64,000 nt of DNA from Lepidonotus clava (GCA_936440205.1 OW387147.1:1426001-1490000), one strand, 5' to 3'; positions 10,860 through 24,232 are shown, counted from the stretch's first letter. Notes: generated by a model from the letters alone, not told the origin. Numbers and translations are program-made.

Positions 10860-12720
10860 AAACTTAATTCTCTATCCTGACGCACCTCTCGCATAAGTAT
10901 TCTGACACCAGTAACTGGGCTTGGGTATAATCTGAGCAATCTGCGTGGCAGCAATTTCCGCAGTTATGACTTTTCATGTAGATCCTGAAATGTCAAGTCA
11001 GGATCTTGATTAGGTTGATGTCTCCAACAAATGCTTTGAATTGCCAACATTTGCAGGATTAATTAATTAATCTGGCCGCCAAACAATTGCAATCTAAATG
11101 AATTTTACCATCAGGCTTTGATAATATTATAATTCTATGCCTGCCCCTGTAACATTGCTTCCATGCATAGTATGGCGGCCTCTTTTAATCCAATTGTTTT
11201 AAATGATGTTTTAAGCTGTACCTACCTTTCACCCCTTTCAAGTTTAAAGTTATTCCCTTCCTAATGTCTCTCCAAAAAATTTAGACAGCATACCTGTACA
11301 ATCGGGCTAAGTAAACTGACCGCGGGTGAAGGGTGACGGCGTCCAAGTCACATTCCTCCCACCCCAGCTGTAATTTGCTCTTCTAAGTAAGCCTCTTCCT
11401 CCTGAAAATTAGTATGTATGAATGTAGTAGACATCAAGCAATAACAGTACTATACCATGCGTGGGCCTGGTAAACATGCAAGTTTATGACCCCATATGCA
11501 TTCACACCACTAAACACTTAGTCCCCTTCCCAGGGGGGGGGGGCACTCCGTCTTTGAAGTTGGTACCAACTGTGAAACTACAGCCCCCCTTTTTGAGCAT
11601 GGGATTACTCTGACAGCCCCCCCCTTTTCAGGCTATCACAGGCCTAGGGACAGCCCCCTTTTTTGGGGATAGGAATAGATCAAGTCTGACAGACCCCCCT
11701 TTACAGGCTTCCAAAAAGGCAATTGTTGACAAATTTTGTGGCCATTATTTTATTTTGGAACTCAATAATTTGATTAGATGCATTATGAAGTGGTTGAATG
11801 GTATACAATAAACTGTTAATATAATGTAATGGACATAACATCATTGACAGCTCCCCTTGATCATTTGACAGCCCCCGTTTTTTTAGCCAAATTGGCATTT
11901 CACAGGTACAGCCCCCCGGAGGTTCTGACTGCAGTTGGTACCCATTTTCAAAATGAGTTTCCCCCCCTCCCCCCTGGGTTTCTTTCTACCCATATACTTT
12001 TTTTTTTCCCGGGGCTTCCCTGGGTCAATTAACTTGTACCAATCTTTGATGGTTCCCCTTTACAGCCACTGGAGGTCAAGGTACTTTTCGTCGTAATCTG
12101 GCCTGCAAAAAAAAAAAAAAAAATCAGAACTTGGTCAATCATCTATATATATATGGTATGTCCATCCGAAAAAATTAAAGTAAATGTGTGGATGATGCTC
12201 CTGAGGTAGCCATTCTATTTGCCAGCTATATATTATTGAACATAGAGAATAATCAGTGATGTTCATAATTTGTCACAAAAGAACCGGTTAAAATATTTAA
12301 GTCTGTAAAACTAACTAATTTCAACCATGGTAAAGTAAACTCAATTTCTTAAGTGTAAATCAACCGGGCATGATTTGGGTTAAAGTAATTGAAAACTACA
12401 TTCAACTATTATACATGCAGTTTTTATTACTGTCTTTCAGTTTACCGATGTCTGGGTTTCCTCTTCCTCCTCCTGCAGCACTTGAGTGCAGGAATGAGCA
12501 AAAAATCCCACTATAATTTATAAGGTTCCCAATTGTTTTCATGCGGGTAAGGTTAGAAAACGGAAAACTTGGATCAGCTGTTCCGCATACAGCTGTGTTC
12601 ATGACCATGACCGACCACGATTGAATTGTTTACAAACACTCCATCTCGAGTCCGTGGAAGGGTAATCCCCGCCTCCAACTCATTCACCCGCAAAACCGGA
12701 AAAACAGTTATTTTACTGAC
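10860..12720 (-). pseudogene. PHD-like finger protein (Z family), fragmentary copy
   Basis: This is a relative of the Z genes at 15472-16861 and 43971-45385. The last exon (about 10974-10860, after a TTTCAG acceptor) encodes the second half of the finger: HNCGNCCHADCSDY, then CERC and a stop. An exon near 11396-11320 begins EEEAYLEEQ, matching EQEEYL of the element II gene. An acidic exon at about 12505-12440 and the DNA up to 12720 match 45040-45310. The G-rich MITE at 11529-11978 sits in one of its introns. It looks like a broken copy with several breaks. Confidence 0.55.
11529..11978. mobile_element. G-rich-ended MITE (family R1), full copy
   Basis: The ends are inverted: CCCAGGGGGGG...CACTC at the left and GAGTTT...CCCCCTGGG at the right. 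A second inverted block, GGTACCAACTG / CAGTTGGTACC, lies about 30 bases further in. The interior has repeated ACAGCCCCCC tracts. The same family occurs at 37094-37516, 54065-54428 and, partially, 35130-35400. It has no coding capacity. Confidence 0.65.
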
Positions 12721-13055
12721 GCAACGCACTGACCCACCTGATTTGCTGATCTTGTTACATCTTTGAAGTAAGGGGAATATTATAAGTTGCAGCGTCGCGA
12801 TGATCGGCCGTCTCTTACAGTCCTAGGCCTGTAGACTGGACGCGCGGCCCCATCACATTTCACGTTCAGGCTGTGGGCCCAGGCTAGGGGATGTAGGCCC
12901 TTAAAATCGACACTGCGACACGGCATGTGCAAATGTTGACTCTTCAGTTAAGACACTGTCCTACAAAAAAAACAAAAAAAAAACACAGATATGTTTTAGC
13001 CCAAAATTAAAAAAACATACCCCCCTCACACCAAATAATTAACTCACCATATATA

Positions 13056-13521
13056 GGGTTAATGATCAATTTGATCACCAAAATGATTTGATTTAGTCTA
13101 GGCCAACCTAATAGATGAGAATCAGGGAATCCAATAGGGTTACTAAAAGTATTGCTTAAGTCCCCGTCTAAAAAAAAAATATATAATAGTAAAAAGCGAT
13201 CCCCACTTTCAAAAAAGCTGGCTGCGATCCATCCCCAGCCTCAGCTTGCTGCCTTCTCCCCCCCACCCTCCACCTCCCCTCTGCCTTCCTCCCTCCCACT
13301 TCCCCTCCCCCCTCTCCTCCCGGAGTAGGCCTTTGAAGGTAGGCAGAAGGAGTATGTTCCCAAATGATAATAGGGTTAATGATCAATTTGATCACATAAA
13401 TGATTTGATTTAGTCTAGGCCAACCTAAAAGATGAGAATAATGGAATCAAAGTGTAATAATCAATTCAAATGATATTTTTTTTAGAGCAAATAGGGTTAA
13501 TAAAGGTATTGTTAAAGTCCT
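13056..13521. repeat. direct repeat pair flanking a C-rich tract
   Basis: A unit of about 110 bases beginning GGGTTAATGATCAATTTGAT occurs at 13056-13162 and again at 13373-13521. Between the copies lies a strand-biased pyrimidine tract (about 13230-13320, CCTCCC/CTTCC repeats). The second copy lies right beside the left boundary of element I. Confidence 0.6.
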
Positions 13522-13554
13522 AGTAGAATACCCAGGGTATCGAGTCGTGGGCGG

Positions 13555-15180
13555 ACACGGGAAAAAGTGAGCCTTGTGTCTTTTTTGTGATCTGCTGCGC
13601 AACAGCACATTATGTAAGTCTGGCACAGTTAGTGCAATCAGTCTGTGCGTCTCTGGTATAGTATATTCACAATCTGCTTGTGATAACAGGTGCATAGCAC
13701 AGCGCAGTAAAACTTTGTACAGCCTGTCCGCTCACGCTCTCAACTCCCCTTTGATATTTTGCTGGCGTCGGGCGACAGCACGTGCGCGACAAGGACCCTG
13801 ACCCCCTGCCTGCGGGAAAGCCATCTTGTGCGCACGTACTTTCCCGCGTACTATCCCCCCTCAAGCAAAAGGTATATGACGGCCAATGACCACAGCCATA
13901 CAAGTCACAGCCACTGGCACATGAGAGGCACAGTAGAGTTGCGCGCCAGTGTAAAAGGATAATCACGGTGTTACTGTGCTGCAATTGTGCTAGGCAGTGC
14001 ATCAATGTAACCGTGCAAAGTTCGCGTTAAGTCCCCTATGTCTGCCATGCGTCAATGTGCGTCCATACCATTAAACCGTGTACATCAACCGTGTAAATCA
14101 AATACTCCCACAGAATACAACCACATACAGCAAGCCGTATTAGGCATAGGCATCCCTATGACACACACAGTCTTGATAGTTTCCTCAGACTTTTCTATAG
14201 ACTAGGCTAAGTCAAGGCCTAGTCACATTCTGTTGGGTATGGGTCAGTTGGTCCATGTGTCATGGGCTTAAAACTAAAATGTTGGCAATTCTAATTTCTA
14301 CCGACAATCCGTCGGGTTTGTAAGCATATTCATGAGATGTTGAAATTTAAGAAATCAACTGTGTAGTCTGAAGTGCCAGTTACCAACAAGGAATCTTTTG
14401 TATCTTCTTACTCGAAAATGATGTTGATACTAAAATGTAGCATGAAATAAGTTTTTAGATCATGTTTTGTTTGTCCGTTTCCGACATTTATGTTTTTTAA
14501 TGACAGGGTGAATGTCATTAAGAAAAAAGCCTACTACTCATTTTAACCATACAATACTCTTGTACATGTATTTCACAACAACCCTACAATACTGTTGTAT
14601 TTCACAAGTTAATTCAGTGTAGTGCAATTACTGTTAATGCCCGATGTCTTTTTTATTTATCATTATAAATTTATTTTGTTTATGTGACCAACTTGTCGTT
14701 ATATATGGCATCCCTCAGATAAATATATACCTCAGACTTGCTATAGTCCCCTACATGTACATGTACAGTCACTTTAATTTTTAGTGTTTAGTATAAATGG
14801 TATGTGTCTTTATAGAGTTTTCTAGTTTCTCATTTAATTCCCAGTACACTCTCCAAACAAGACCAGCTACGTTTCTACATAGGTAGTCATGCTTATCTTT
14901 TTTTCTGGTTATCTAATTATAAACCGAACCGTCTCCCTTTTATGAGTCCAGACTGAACAACAATCTCAAACAATCTCAAACAAAGTCAATCTTTCACATT
15001 TACATTTTTTATTGAAACTAACACATTTTCCATAAACAGTATAACTTCGGTGTTGTACAAGCACTCTTTTATAACCTATAATGATGTTTACATAAATTAA
15101 GTAAACAGTAGGTAAATATATACAAGCAATTATAGTTTATTATACATATTATATATCCTAGTCTGCAAACTCTCCACATC
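13555..15180. other. left non-coding flank of element I
   Basis: About 1.6 kb without a supported gene, conserved with 37872-39500. A minus-strand AATAAA at about 15009-15014 lies downstream of the Z gene, and a conserved TTTATTGAAACTAACAC block surrounds it in both copies. Short open frames at 13574-14005 are not conserved as protein between the copies in any convincing way. Confidence 0.45.
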
Positions 15181-15471
15181 TAGCGTTGTGCATTCGCTCC
15201 CTCCCTCTTCATGAATGGTCCAGGCATCTCAGGTAGCGGTTCTGGAATACAAACAACATATAGCAGTCACTCATTTAATCATCAACATCCATATCTGAAA
15301 GCACAATAATTATCTAGACAAATACTTTAACCACCTTCTTGTATATTAGTTCCAAATCTTGAACATTCCCCTAAGGACATTAAAATCTAAAAGTTATTAA
15401 CCCCCCCCTCCCCCCCATGTTGGTGGTTAGGAAAGATCAAATTGAGGGAATTGAATATACACTTAACTTAC

Positions 15472-16861
15472 CTATTCATTTGCACACTTGTCACATATAA
15501 TCTCCGACGCCATGATCTGCGCTGGCTCATACTGCCCACATGCTGGGTGGAATATTGCTTGGCAGTAGATGCACATCAGGTAAACTCTGTAAAGGCAATG
15601 TGGGATGGTCTATATAACATAACCAGTTTTAATTTGAAACTAGGGTTTATGTTGAATATGGTATAATTCCGTTTAGAAATATTAATACCAAAATGGAAGC
15701 AGTTCTTCCCTTACACTTGATATTAGAATATTGTTGTCGTTTCAAATGTTGTAAAAACAATAATAACAGTAATACATACCTATATTTGGTGTCGAAGAAT
15801 ATACCACGCGGAGCAATCACACTCGTGTCTTCGTCGAAGGCATCCATGTCGATGTCCCGCTCATTTGTCAGGTAGTCTCGGTCTACCAAAAGGAATGATT
15901 ATAATATAAGTATTGAGTAAAACTGCAGGCAATAGTGGCAGAGTATCGATTGATCCCATCTTTTTTAGTCAAGTTAGTTGCAGATTATCCAACAGGCGCT
16001 AATTCCTCCTCCAAGCCACACATACTTTTTGCATGGACCCACGCAGTGATCATGAAGACTGTTATAACTAATTTTCTTAACTGGCTATATAATTTCAACA
16101 TTTACCTTTGAGGGTTGTTCCCCACAGAGGCAGCACTCCCAGTCAGAATGGCTGTGCACACTACCATTCCCTGGGCTGCAGCCAAAGAGATCCGCACTGC
16201 AATAAAGATGGTACTAATTTAGTGGGGTTAACTCTCAACTCATCTCACATCGACGCCTAGGAATAAGTTATGTATTTTATAATAGTGACAATGAAAATTA
16301 AAAAAAAGAAATAAATAAAAGAAATTACCTCGTGAAGCTTGCGTTGTCCGACGGTGTCAGCCCAGGTGACACATTCTCGTCTCGAGTTGGAGCCTCAACC
16401 ATTCTTAGTTGCGTCTCGACTTTAAAGGGGCCGTCGGTGTCTCTGGCGTCCTGGGCCACTTCGGTGTCTCGGGGTATGGTCTGAAACAAGAGTAACAGCA
16501 TTTCAATAAAACTTACGCTCAATAGGCAAATCACCTATACTCTGTTTAATATCGCGGTCATCAATGGCAATACTAATAATTAATCGAAGTCACTCCTCTC
16601 TTAACAAGCTAAGACAGATTATACTTATAGGTCTCGGAAATGGCAAGCCTCAGCCCATGTTTGCTTAGTGGGGCATCTTGTAAACATCGATCAGCTGTTC
16701 CGTTCAGCTGTGACCTAGATACTGTTCTTTACACAGAACGCGACTTTTCCCGAAGCCCACAAATTAAAGGAGTTATTTAAAGTCTGGGACATCTTTTATA
16801 ATCAATCGTATCCATTTCCCATTTACTCACCTGATGTAGAGGATTTGTGGTTGAATGCCAT
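15472..16861 (-). CDS. PHD-like zinc finger protein (Z family), element I
   Basis: A small five-exon gene. ATG at 16861 opens exon 1 (16861-16831, donor GTGAGT). Further exons are 16480-16329, 16196-16106 (contains WECCLCGEQ, first Cys pair), 15882-15780 (DRDYLTNERDIDMDAF) and 15586-15472. The last encodes YLMCIYCQAIFHPACGQYEP...CDKC and a stop. The order C-x2-C, long insert, C-x2-C, x3-4-H-x2-C and a final C-x2-C resembles a PHD finger with a long spacer between the first and second Cys pairs. Such fingers usually bind histone tails or other proteins, and its role here is unknown. The phase at the exon 1/2 junction does not fit simply, so an acceptor may be misplaced. A conserved short exon-like block (about 15235-15180) downstream may be an alternative end. 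Relatives are in element II and at 10860-12720. Confidence 0.6.
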
Positions 16862-17554
16862 TTCTGGATGTTTGCACTGATAGTCGAATGTAATGCTCTT
16901 TTGCTCGTCCGCGCCGGTCGTGTTAGTCAGGAATTAATTAGGTCAAGCGTGGGCCACGCGCCTACCAACCTGGGTCAACAGAAGGCGCCGCTCAAAAAAA
17001 AGTCCCGATCGTAAATAACAGATACTTTTAACTTATGAATCATTGTAGCTACGATAATGGTATTTATACAAATCACCTTTTCAAGTACCTAGCTACACGT
17101 ATTGTCTACGCATGAAGTAGCCTTTTTCAAATCAACGCGTACTCCTTTCTCCCTATCTTTTGTAATATTCTAAACAAGAATTAATGCACCCAACTGCGAT
17201 TGATTCCCCGCCAATGAAACTTATATTTCCACCAAGTCCACTCATTAGCCCAGTGTGGAAATAAATGTTTACTGTACATTCCTGTACATCTGTTGAGGGT
17301 GGAAAAGAAGAAAACCACAACCCAACATATGCAATAAAAAAAAAACGCACACGGTACCTACGGTGCACTCTCTAGTGCTCATTGTATCGCACAGTTACCA
17401 AATGATTGAATGGATAATTCAATCTTAAAACAGAACTCCAGTAGAAGGCAAGGTTCAGTTGTACATTTATTACATATTAGGGACCCACTCAAGTTGCAGT
17501 TCCCAATTTACAAGTTGGAGTCATCGAGGTATTAATGTTATTTTCAAGGACACT

Positions 17555-18580
17555 TTATGAAGACGATGTATTTGTGTCCAGGTCATACGTAAGTGTCACC
17601 AGTATACCTGGCTCACCCGCTGCAACCGTAACCAAGTTGTAGCGCAGAATCTGTTGCTTTAGCAGTCTTCTTAAGAGGAAGTTTGTCACAGGATTCACTT
17701 TGACTGAGGTTTCCAGTGTCGATTCTCGGTCTGTTCTGCTGTCTATGACATTAATGTCCATACTAAGTGTGTAGTCTCCTCCTAGGAACGAGTTGCATTC
17801 TATGTTAAGAAAAAGATCACCCTCTGTGATAAACACGTAGTCGGTGCAATGTCCCGGGAACGTAGCAAGTAAAATCCACACATTCTGGGTGCCTGACACG
17901 AGGAGGTAAACCTTAAAGTTATCTTGTTTACATATGCCAATTAATCTTGCACAACCCCAAATCATGATGGCCAGTGCCAATAGAGAGACGACTACCATAA
18001 GCAAGTTGAATTGGATTCGAATAAAGGTGTTGCTATTTTCACAGAGACTCTCTTGTTCCTGTTCTTCTATTGCAGCTCTTGGTTCTACGGTAGTCCCATA
18101 TTGGTTCAGCATGGACTCCAATCTGTCGTGGTAAGGCAATGGGGTCATTAAAGGTAATGTTTCTCTGTTGTTAGGTCTTCCATCGTCGTTGACAACCCCT
18201 TTTCGTGCTGACCTGGTATTGTCGACATTGGTTATGTCTCTCAACCGCTCCATGAACCGGCTGCCTCGCAGGGGCTTAATATTTCGAGCTCCACTCAGGT
18301 CGCCTTCCAGCAAGGGCAGGACCAATGGGCCGTAGATATAGACTAGAAATAAAGACAACCAAAGGGGGGAAATCAATTAATGTCAAATAAAAGTACACCG
18401 ATCTAAGGGGCATTGTTTAACTTTATACAAACCAAAATTTCCTCAGTACATTACGGAAAAAGACCTGGTTTGCCCAATAAAGGTAAACCAATTTGGGGGT
18501 TCAGATTCATTATGTCCTTTAAATGTTATGGTTGTACCTTTTGTAATGCATTAGTCCAGCTCACCTGAAAAGAGTTTCAT
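17555..18580 (-). CDS. TM1: type I membrane protein, element I
   Basis: Two exons. A 16-base first exon, ATG at 18580 and donor GTGAGC after 18565, gives MKLFS. The second, 18342-17555, continues YIYGPLVLPLLEGDLSGA, so the two together make a signal peptide. An ectodomain of about 100 residues follows (dibasic sites, SLCENSNTF before the membrane). The membrane segment is about LLMVVVSLLALAIMIWGCA. A cytoplasmic domain of about 120 residues contains FKVYLLVSG, W-x5-TFPGH-x2-DY and ends in a Ser/Thr tail. A TATA box (about 18678-18686 on the minus strand) lies about 100 bases upstream and AATAAA lies at about 17465. It is divergently placed from the transposase. The homologue at 50901-51999 shares the whole layout. 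Family unknown to me. The reading frame looks whole. Confidence 0.7.
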
Positions 18581-19026
18581 CTTAAGTTTGTCCCGCAGTC
18601 TAAGGGTCGGCAAGGAATCCAATCACGAGACCTGGTTGGATGTCACTGTCTTTCTAGATCTGTTCTAGGCAGTGGGTTATATATAGTGCTCACTTTGGGA
18701 TAATGTTTGGTAAATTCAACGGCGCATCTTTATATATATGAACCACCGGTCGGCGCCCAGCGACACCTTTGTTTGGCACATTTCTCTCACCCATGTGTGG
18801 CTTGTGAACCGTTGTACACCAGCCACTGAGAATTCCCCGTGTTCCTCAGTTTGGAATTTCCCACGGCTCCAACAAGGGACCTAGGTTGCCCTGGTCTTGC
18901 ATTCTCGGTTGGTAGCAACTTCCGACCTCAACACCAAGCCTATATCTTACCTTTCTGCGTCCGCATATGACGTATAAGACTATCTAACTATTACCTTATT
19001 TGCACAGTTACTAGATCATCAGCATT

Positions 19027-22000
19027 ATGGTAGGGCTCGCAAGCCTTTCCATGGAGCAGCTATGCGCCTACAAAGCCATGAATAGGGGTACCCACAAATG
19101 GTGTTGGTCCTGCTCGCAACCCATACCTAATACTCGGTACTACAAAGAACACAGAGGCAACAAATGTCTCATTCGAAAGAGAATGGAAAGCAGCAAAAGT
19201 AAGTGGTGTAAACCGTTTTATTATAAGTTGTTGTTTTTTTCATACCTGAAGGGGCCTATACATGCCTTGTGTTGCTACTCTTTCTTTTTTTCTGGTCTGT
19301 TCTAGTGTGATACTTATAAAGGTACATTTGTTTCACAGGATCTGCAGATGCTCCTCCATATCAACACATCCCGAATGAAGCTGCATTGTTTGGATCTGAC
19401 AGAAACAACGACCAGTCCACTGCTACCTACCCTACCTTGGCGGAATCTAGTTAAGAGAAAGCTGTTTCTGAGGGGTCCCCTGGACAGGTAGCTTCAAGGA
19501 AAAGATCCCATGCCATAATGTCAAGCAAGGGAGTTCGCCCAACCGAGGATTTATCTGTAGTTCCCACTCAAGCGACAGCTGTTTCTGAGGAGCCCGCGGG
19601 ACAAGAAGCGTCAAGGAAAAGATCCAACACCAACATGTCTGGAAAGCCAATTCGCCCGGCAGAGGATGTACCCAGCCAAGCTATGGGGTCTTCCGGACCA
19701 CCTGCCGTACATCAAGTCCCCTCAACAGATCTTCATCGTCCAAGGTTCATTTATCTTCCCTAGACCAGGTGGTAATCGCTCAACTCAACGACACAGGCGA
19801 GGTATGTCCGCACGAACGGCCAGTGGTTGGTCGACACGGTAAAGAAATTCAAAGTATCATTACATGGACTGTTTTTTTCATTTTGCAGTGGCAGATTGCT
19901 AACTTCACGAGTGACACGGCCCTCATGACATTACTTGCGTTTGTATGTGAAGTACTGTCCCTAGGTGGAAAGGAAGAATATGCACGTGTGATTCGTAATG
20001 TCTTCCCTACAACCATGTACAAGGTATACAAGTGGCTGGGAGTAGGAGAAAGTTCGTTCCAAGAGACTACTATTTGCTCCAAGTGTTACACCTTTTATCA
20101 TGATGTTCGCCAGGTGCTGTACACAGGCCCAAATGGCACTCAGAGAATCTGGCGATGCTCAAAGAAGGTTTTCAATGAAGATAAACCATGTGGCACTCTT
20201 CAAACGAGTCAAGGTAGGTGGGAAAATCCAATATGTGGGTATTGTCACCTACTGCTACAAACCCTTGGCTTGTAGTCTTGAAGAAATGCTTCAGTGCCCG
20301 GGATTCGAGAGGAAATGTAAGCAGTGGAGACACAGGAAAGTTCCAGAAGGATTCTACGGTGACATTTATGATGGGTCTGTATGGCAAAGGTTTGTAGATT
20401 ACGGGTTTTTAGGAGATAATGACAATTTGGTTCTGCAGATTAATGTTGATTGGTTCCAACCATTCTCTAGGAAGAGCTCCTGTTCTGTTGGCGGTATTTA
20501 TCTAACGGTTCTTAATTTACCCAGGGAAGAGCGCTACAAAATCGAGAACGTCATACTGTTTGGCATGATTCCAAACCTCCCAAAGGAACCTGCGGACCTA
20601 TCGACGTTTTTGCAGCCTCTGGTGGAGGAACTGAAGGTGTTTTGGAGACGCGGAATGGTCTTAAGATCATTTGAATGGCCCCTGGGCAAACGCGTGAAGG
20701 TTGCACTGATGAACGTGGCCGCCGACCTGCCCGCCGCCAGAAAGGTATGTGGGTTTCTGTCGCATGCATTCAATATGGGATGCTCCAAGTGTCGGACGAA
20801 TTTCAAGGGCAAACCCAAGCGTAACTATTCTGGTTTCGAAATGCATTAATGGCCGATGCGCACATGGGGCCGTCATAGGAAGCAAATTGAGAACATCAGA
20901 GCAGCCGGTACACGCAAGGAGATGAAGGCTCTGGAGAAGAAATATGGAGTTCGCTACACCCCATTCCTGGAACTGTCCTACTTCAATCCCATCGAGTAAG
21001 TTAAAATTAAAATGATCCTCATAACCTACATCAAACCTCGGCTTTCATCATTTATTACGTATACCGAATTTTTAGCCATTAGGGCATTTGTATTCCCCCC
21101 CCCCCACTCTTGCCCAAATTTAGATTTTTTTTAATGTAAAACTCCTGCCCCAAAGGGGTCCAGGTGAAAATTTTCCAATAGCACGCCCCCTTTTTTTCTA
21201 AATCCTGAATCCGCCCCTGGTTGTAGAGGTGGCATCGTCCTGTATAGGGCCGGTTGTTTTGCACCATCATCTGCTAATAGCGTCCCTATCCTGTTACTGT
21301 ATTTACAGATTCCTCTCCATCGATGTGATGCACAACGTCCTACTTGGTGAGTCTTCAAGGAACAATCATTTCATATACACTTATGTTTGTTATTGAGGAA
21401 TTCGACTGTCTTTATTTTGATTAGAACACTCTAGTCAGCGTTTGCTAGACTAATGCCCAAACGTTTTGCTCAATCTATTTCAGGTGCAGCCAAGAAAACC
21501 TGGAAAATGTGGAAAGAGCTTGGAGCACTGACCAAAAAGAAGATACTCATTATTGATGAACGCCTGCAAAAGTTCAAGAAAGGACTACCAGATGACCTGG
21601 TCGTAACCAACATAAAATCCAATGCTGGTACGTGGACGGCCAAAGAGTGGAAAAACTGGGTTACCGTCTCTTCCGGATATTGTCTCCAAGGTCTCTTGGC
21701 AAAGAAACACCTGAAAACATGGCAGCGGTTCGTTATGGCCACTAGATTATTATGTCAGCCGTGCATAGCAGACCAGGAGATTGATTTAGCACATAAACAC
21801 TATCTCCAGTACTGCCAAGAGACCCAGGTACAGTTTGGGAAGGAGGTGGTTACACCCAACATGCACCTTCATTGTCATCTGAAGGACTGTCTGCATGAGT
21901 ACGGGCCTGCGCCCAGTACATGGCTTTTCAGTTATGAAAGGTACAATGGTTTTGTAGGAGACCTCCGACCTTGTTTTTGTTGTATATAAATGACCTTGAA

Positions 22001-24003
22001 TATTACTTACATCATTCAAAGTTGAAATTGTATGCAGATGATACAGTCATCTATGCTACGCATGAAGATGAAAAATGTGCTCATGAAATTGTACAGGGGG
22101 ATGTCACTAGATTAAAGGAATGGTGTGATCTAAATAGGTTGACCATTAATGTTAAAAAGACTAAAAATGTCCTATTTGGTAGCAAGAACTTGCTCTCTAG
22201 GAGTAAGTTATATGACATCAAAATTGGTACACATACATTGCAATATGTAACGGACTACAACTATCTAGGAGTTAAACTGGATAATAGATTCACATTTGAG
22301 AAACATGCCAAAGAATGTATTAGATTAGTATCATACAAGAACTTTATTTTATCTAAAATAAGGAAATTTATCTCAATTCAACAGGCTATTGCTATCTTTA
22401 AGAGTAAGATAGTTCCATATTTTGACTACGGTGATATCATCCTAAATAAAATAACTGTTAAAACCAAAAATAAAATGCAGACATTGCAAAATAGGAGCTT
22501 GCGGATCTGTACTGGGAGGAATCAACGAGCCAATGTTGCTGCCTTACATAAAGATGCCAATATTGCATATTTAGAGGACAGACGTCGAATGCATACTGTG
22601 AATTACATGCATCGTAGGAGAGAAAATTCCACATATGTACAATGTGTGAATAGACCTCTCAGAAGGTATGAAGGTGTAATCTTTAAGGAACATAGAATAA
22701 ATAATACATGTTTTGAGAGGAGTGTGTTATGCCAGGGATCGAAACTATGGAACACTCTGCCAAGTAATGAACGAAGTATAGAGAGTCACTTAGATTTTAA
22801 GAAGGTACAAAAGCAAAATATTACTGTTGTGATAAGAAATTATTGATTGTTCTCACTGTTATTGAACTATGTAGCTGTAGATGTCTGGACGAGCTTAGTT
22901 ATATTGTATTGTGCTTCTTATAGGAGGTGAAAATCTGTATAAATTCTCAGGGGGGTTTGGGTTATATGATAATGATGTATAAGGGTGGGGGTTGTGTATT
23001 CATATCTTTTGTATTTGTATTTGTATTGTTATTTTTATGTATTCTATAGTTGTAATTCTATGTTTTTTCTATGCCAACATGCTCACGATTAAATGTTAAC
23101 TATAATAAATATGATAGAATGATTATTCGATATCCACTGCCATGTAAAAATTGTATACATTATTGATTCTGTACTCTGGTATACAGTGAAAACTAGCATA
23201 TTGTGCTAAATTGTATCCAGTTCTGAAATAAAAAGTATCAAAAAAAACAAAAAAAAACCAACAAACGTCAAATTCACAAACAGTTTATGAAGAGATTTCT
23301 TCTCACAAAGACCGTTAATCATATGCGAAGTGAAATGCCGCCCGAGTACAAGAAGGAATTATAACCTCTCTGCCACAAGATACAGACCTCAATTCCCACC
23401 GTCATCGATACAATGCAAGTCCCGGAATCAGAGGTGGCAGAGTGCCAACACCTCTGGAGTAACATGGATGGCTTCGAGACCAACGAGACAGGAAAGACAA
23501 AAGGGCTGGATGCAGACGATTACGCTCTCCTCCTACAAGCATACGGGAAAATGTACCCCACTGAACCCCAACTGCTTGAAACACACACATTCTCCAAAAA
23601 CTGTAATACTTACAGCACAGTACAGTACGGACCAAATAGCTATGTCAGCACGATGACCGGTCGAAAGGTCAAGTTCTGTTGGTTCATGGCCAACTGGTAC
23701 GTAGATGAAGGTGGCGAATGCGAAGAGCGTCCCTGTGTTATCAGGTACTTCATAAGACATGCCATGACGTGTGATGTGACTGGCCTGAGGAGAGAACACT
23801 TCTTTGCCGGGATGAAGTGGTTCAGTGAGAGTAGAGATCCAAACCCCTTCATTCGTCCGTTAACCATCTGGAGACAATCAAAGTATGAGGAACCCACTTG
23901 GGCGTGCTTCCTGCCAGTGATGCGAATCACTGGTCACTTGGGAGCTGTTAACGAGGACAAGAATATGGTTGTTTGTCCGATTTTGCATTCTGTTTTTGTC
24001 TGA
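19027..24003 (+). pseudogene. CACTA/tnp2-class transposase, element I copy
   Basis: This is a decayed relative of the element II transposase. Exon 1 (19027-19198, donor GTAAGT) encodes a Cys/His finger (CWSCSQPIPNTRYYKEH). After a 19337 acceptor comes a variable linker with a repeated SxEEPAGQEASRKRS-like phrase, then FFILQWQIANFTSD, a Cys pair, DIYDGSVWQRF, the block INVDWFQPFSRKSS, LPREERYKIENVILFG and CGFLSHAFNMGCSKC. A later exon (about 21310-21343) encodes FLSIDVMHNVLL, the DxMH motif typical of tnp2 transposases. The gene then runs from about 21484 to 24003. A truncated LINE is inserted at 21971-23256. The copy is broken, with several breaks in addition to the LINE. The intron positions match element II. 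Confidence 0.75.
21971..23256 (+). mobile_element. 5'-truncated LINE inserted in the transposase gene
   Basis: The insert starts inside the reverse transcriptase domain (LFLLYINDL), keeps the catalytic YADDT motif and the Jockey/CR1-style thumb region (LNVKK-like NRLTINVKKTK, YLGVKLD), and ends with a stop at about 22844. A 400-bp 3' UTR follows, with AATAAA and an A-rich tail (about 23226-23256). The transposase reading resumes at ACC-AACAAACG and was left at GACC, so a target duplication of only about 3-4 bases is visible. The 22.0-22.85 kb frame is open over about 290 codons, so the insertion is fairly young relative to its host gene. Confidence 0.85.
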
Positions 24004-24232
24004 AGCATATACAATCGACTGATGTAAGTGTACAGTTGAATCAATTTCCCAACCATACATCAAACAGGCAAGCAGTTGGACTCATGAAGCATTATAATTA
24101 ATAGTGTGGAAGTCCTTTGATAAAAAAAAAAGCGTTAAACATAAATTGCAGCCATTCTTCACCCCACCCGCTGACCTCCGCACGTAGTATGAATGGCGCT
24201 AAGTAGTCGGGCAGGGGTCTCCGCTGTAGACG

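Noticed and set aside
13574-14005. overlapping open frames on both strands, repeated at 37893-38343
   Set aside because: Both strands are open, the DNA is duplicated, no splice structure or domain is visible, and the frames do not match in length between copies. Kept as a non-coding flank.
17153-17368. minus-strand frame downstream of TM1 (and its twin at 41503-41806)
   Set aside because: Shared between copies only because the DNA is duplicated. It lies past the TM1 poly(A) signal, and its coding potential is not conserved in element II.
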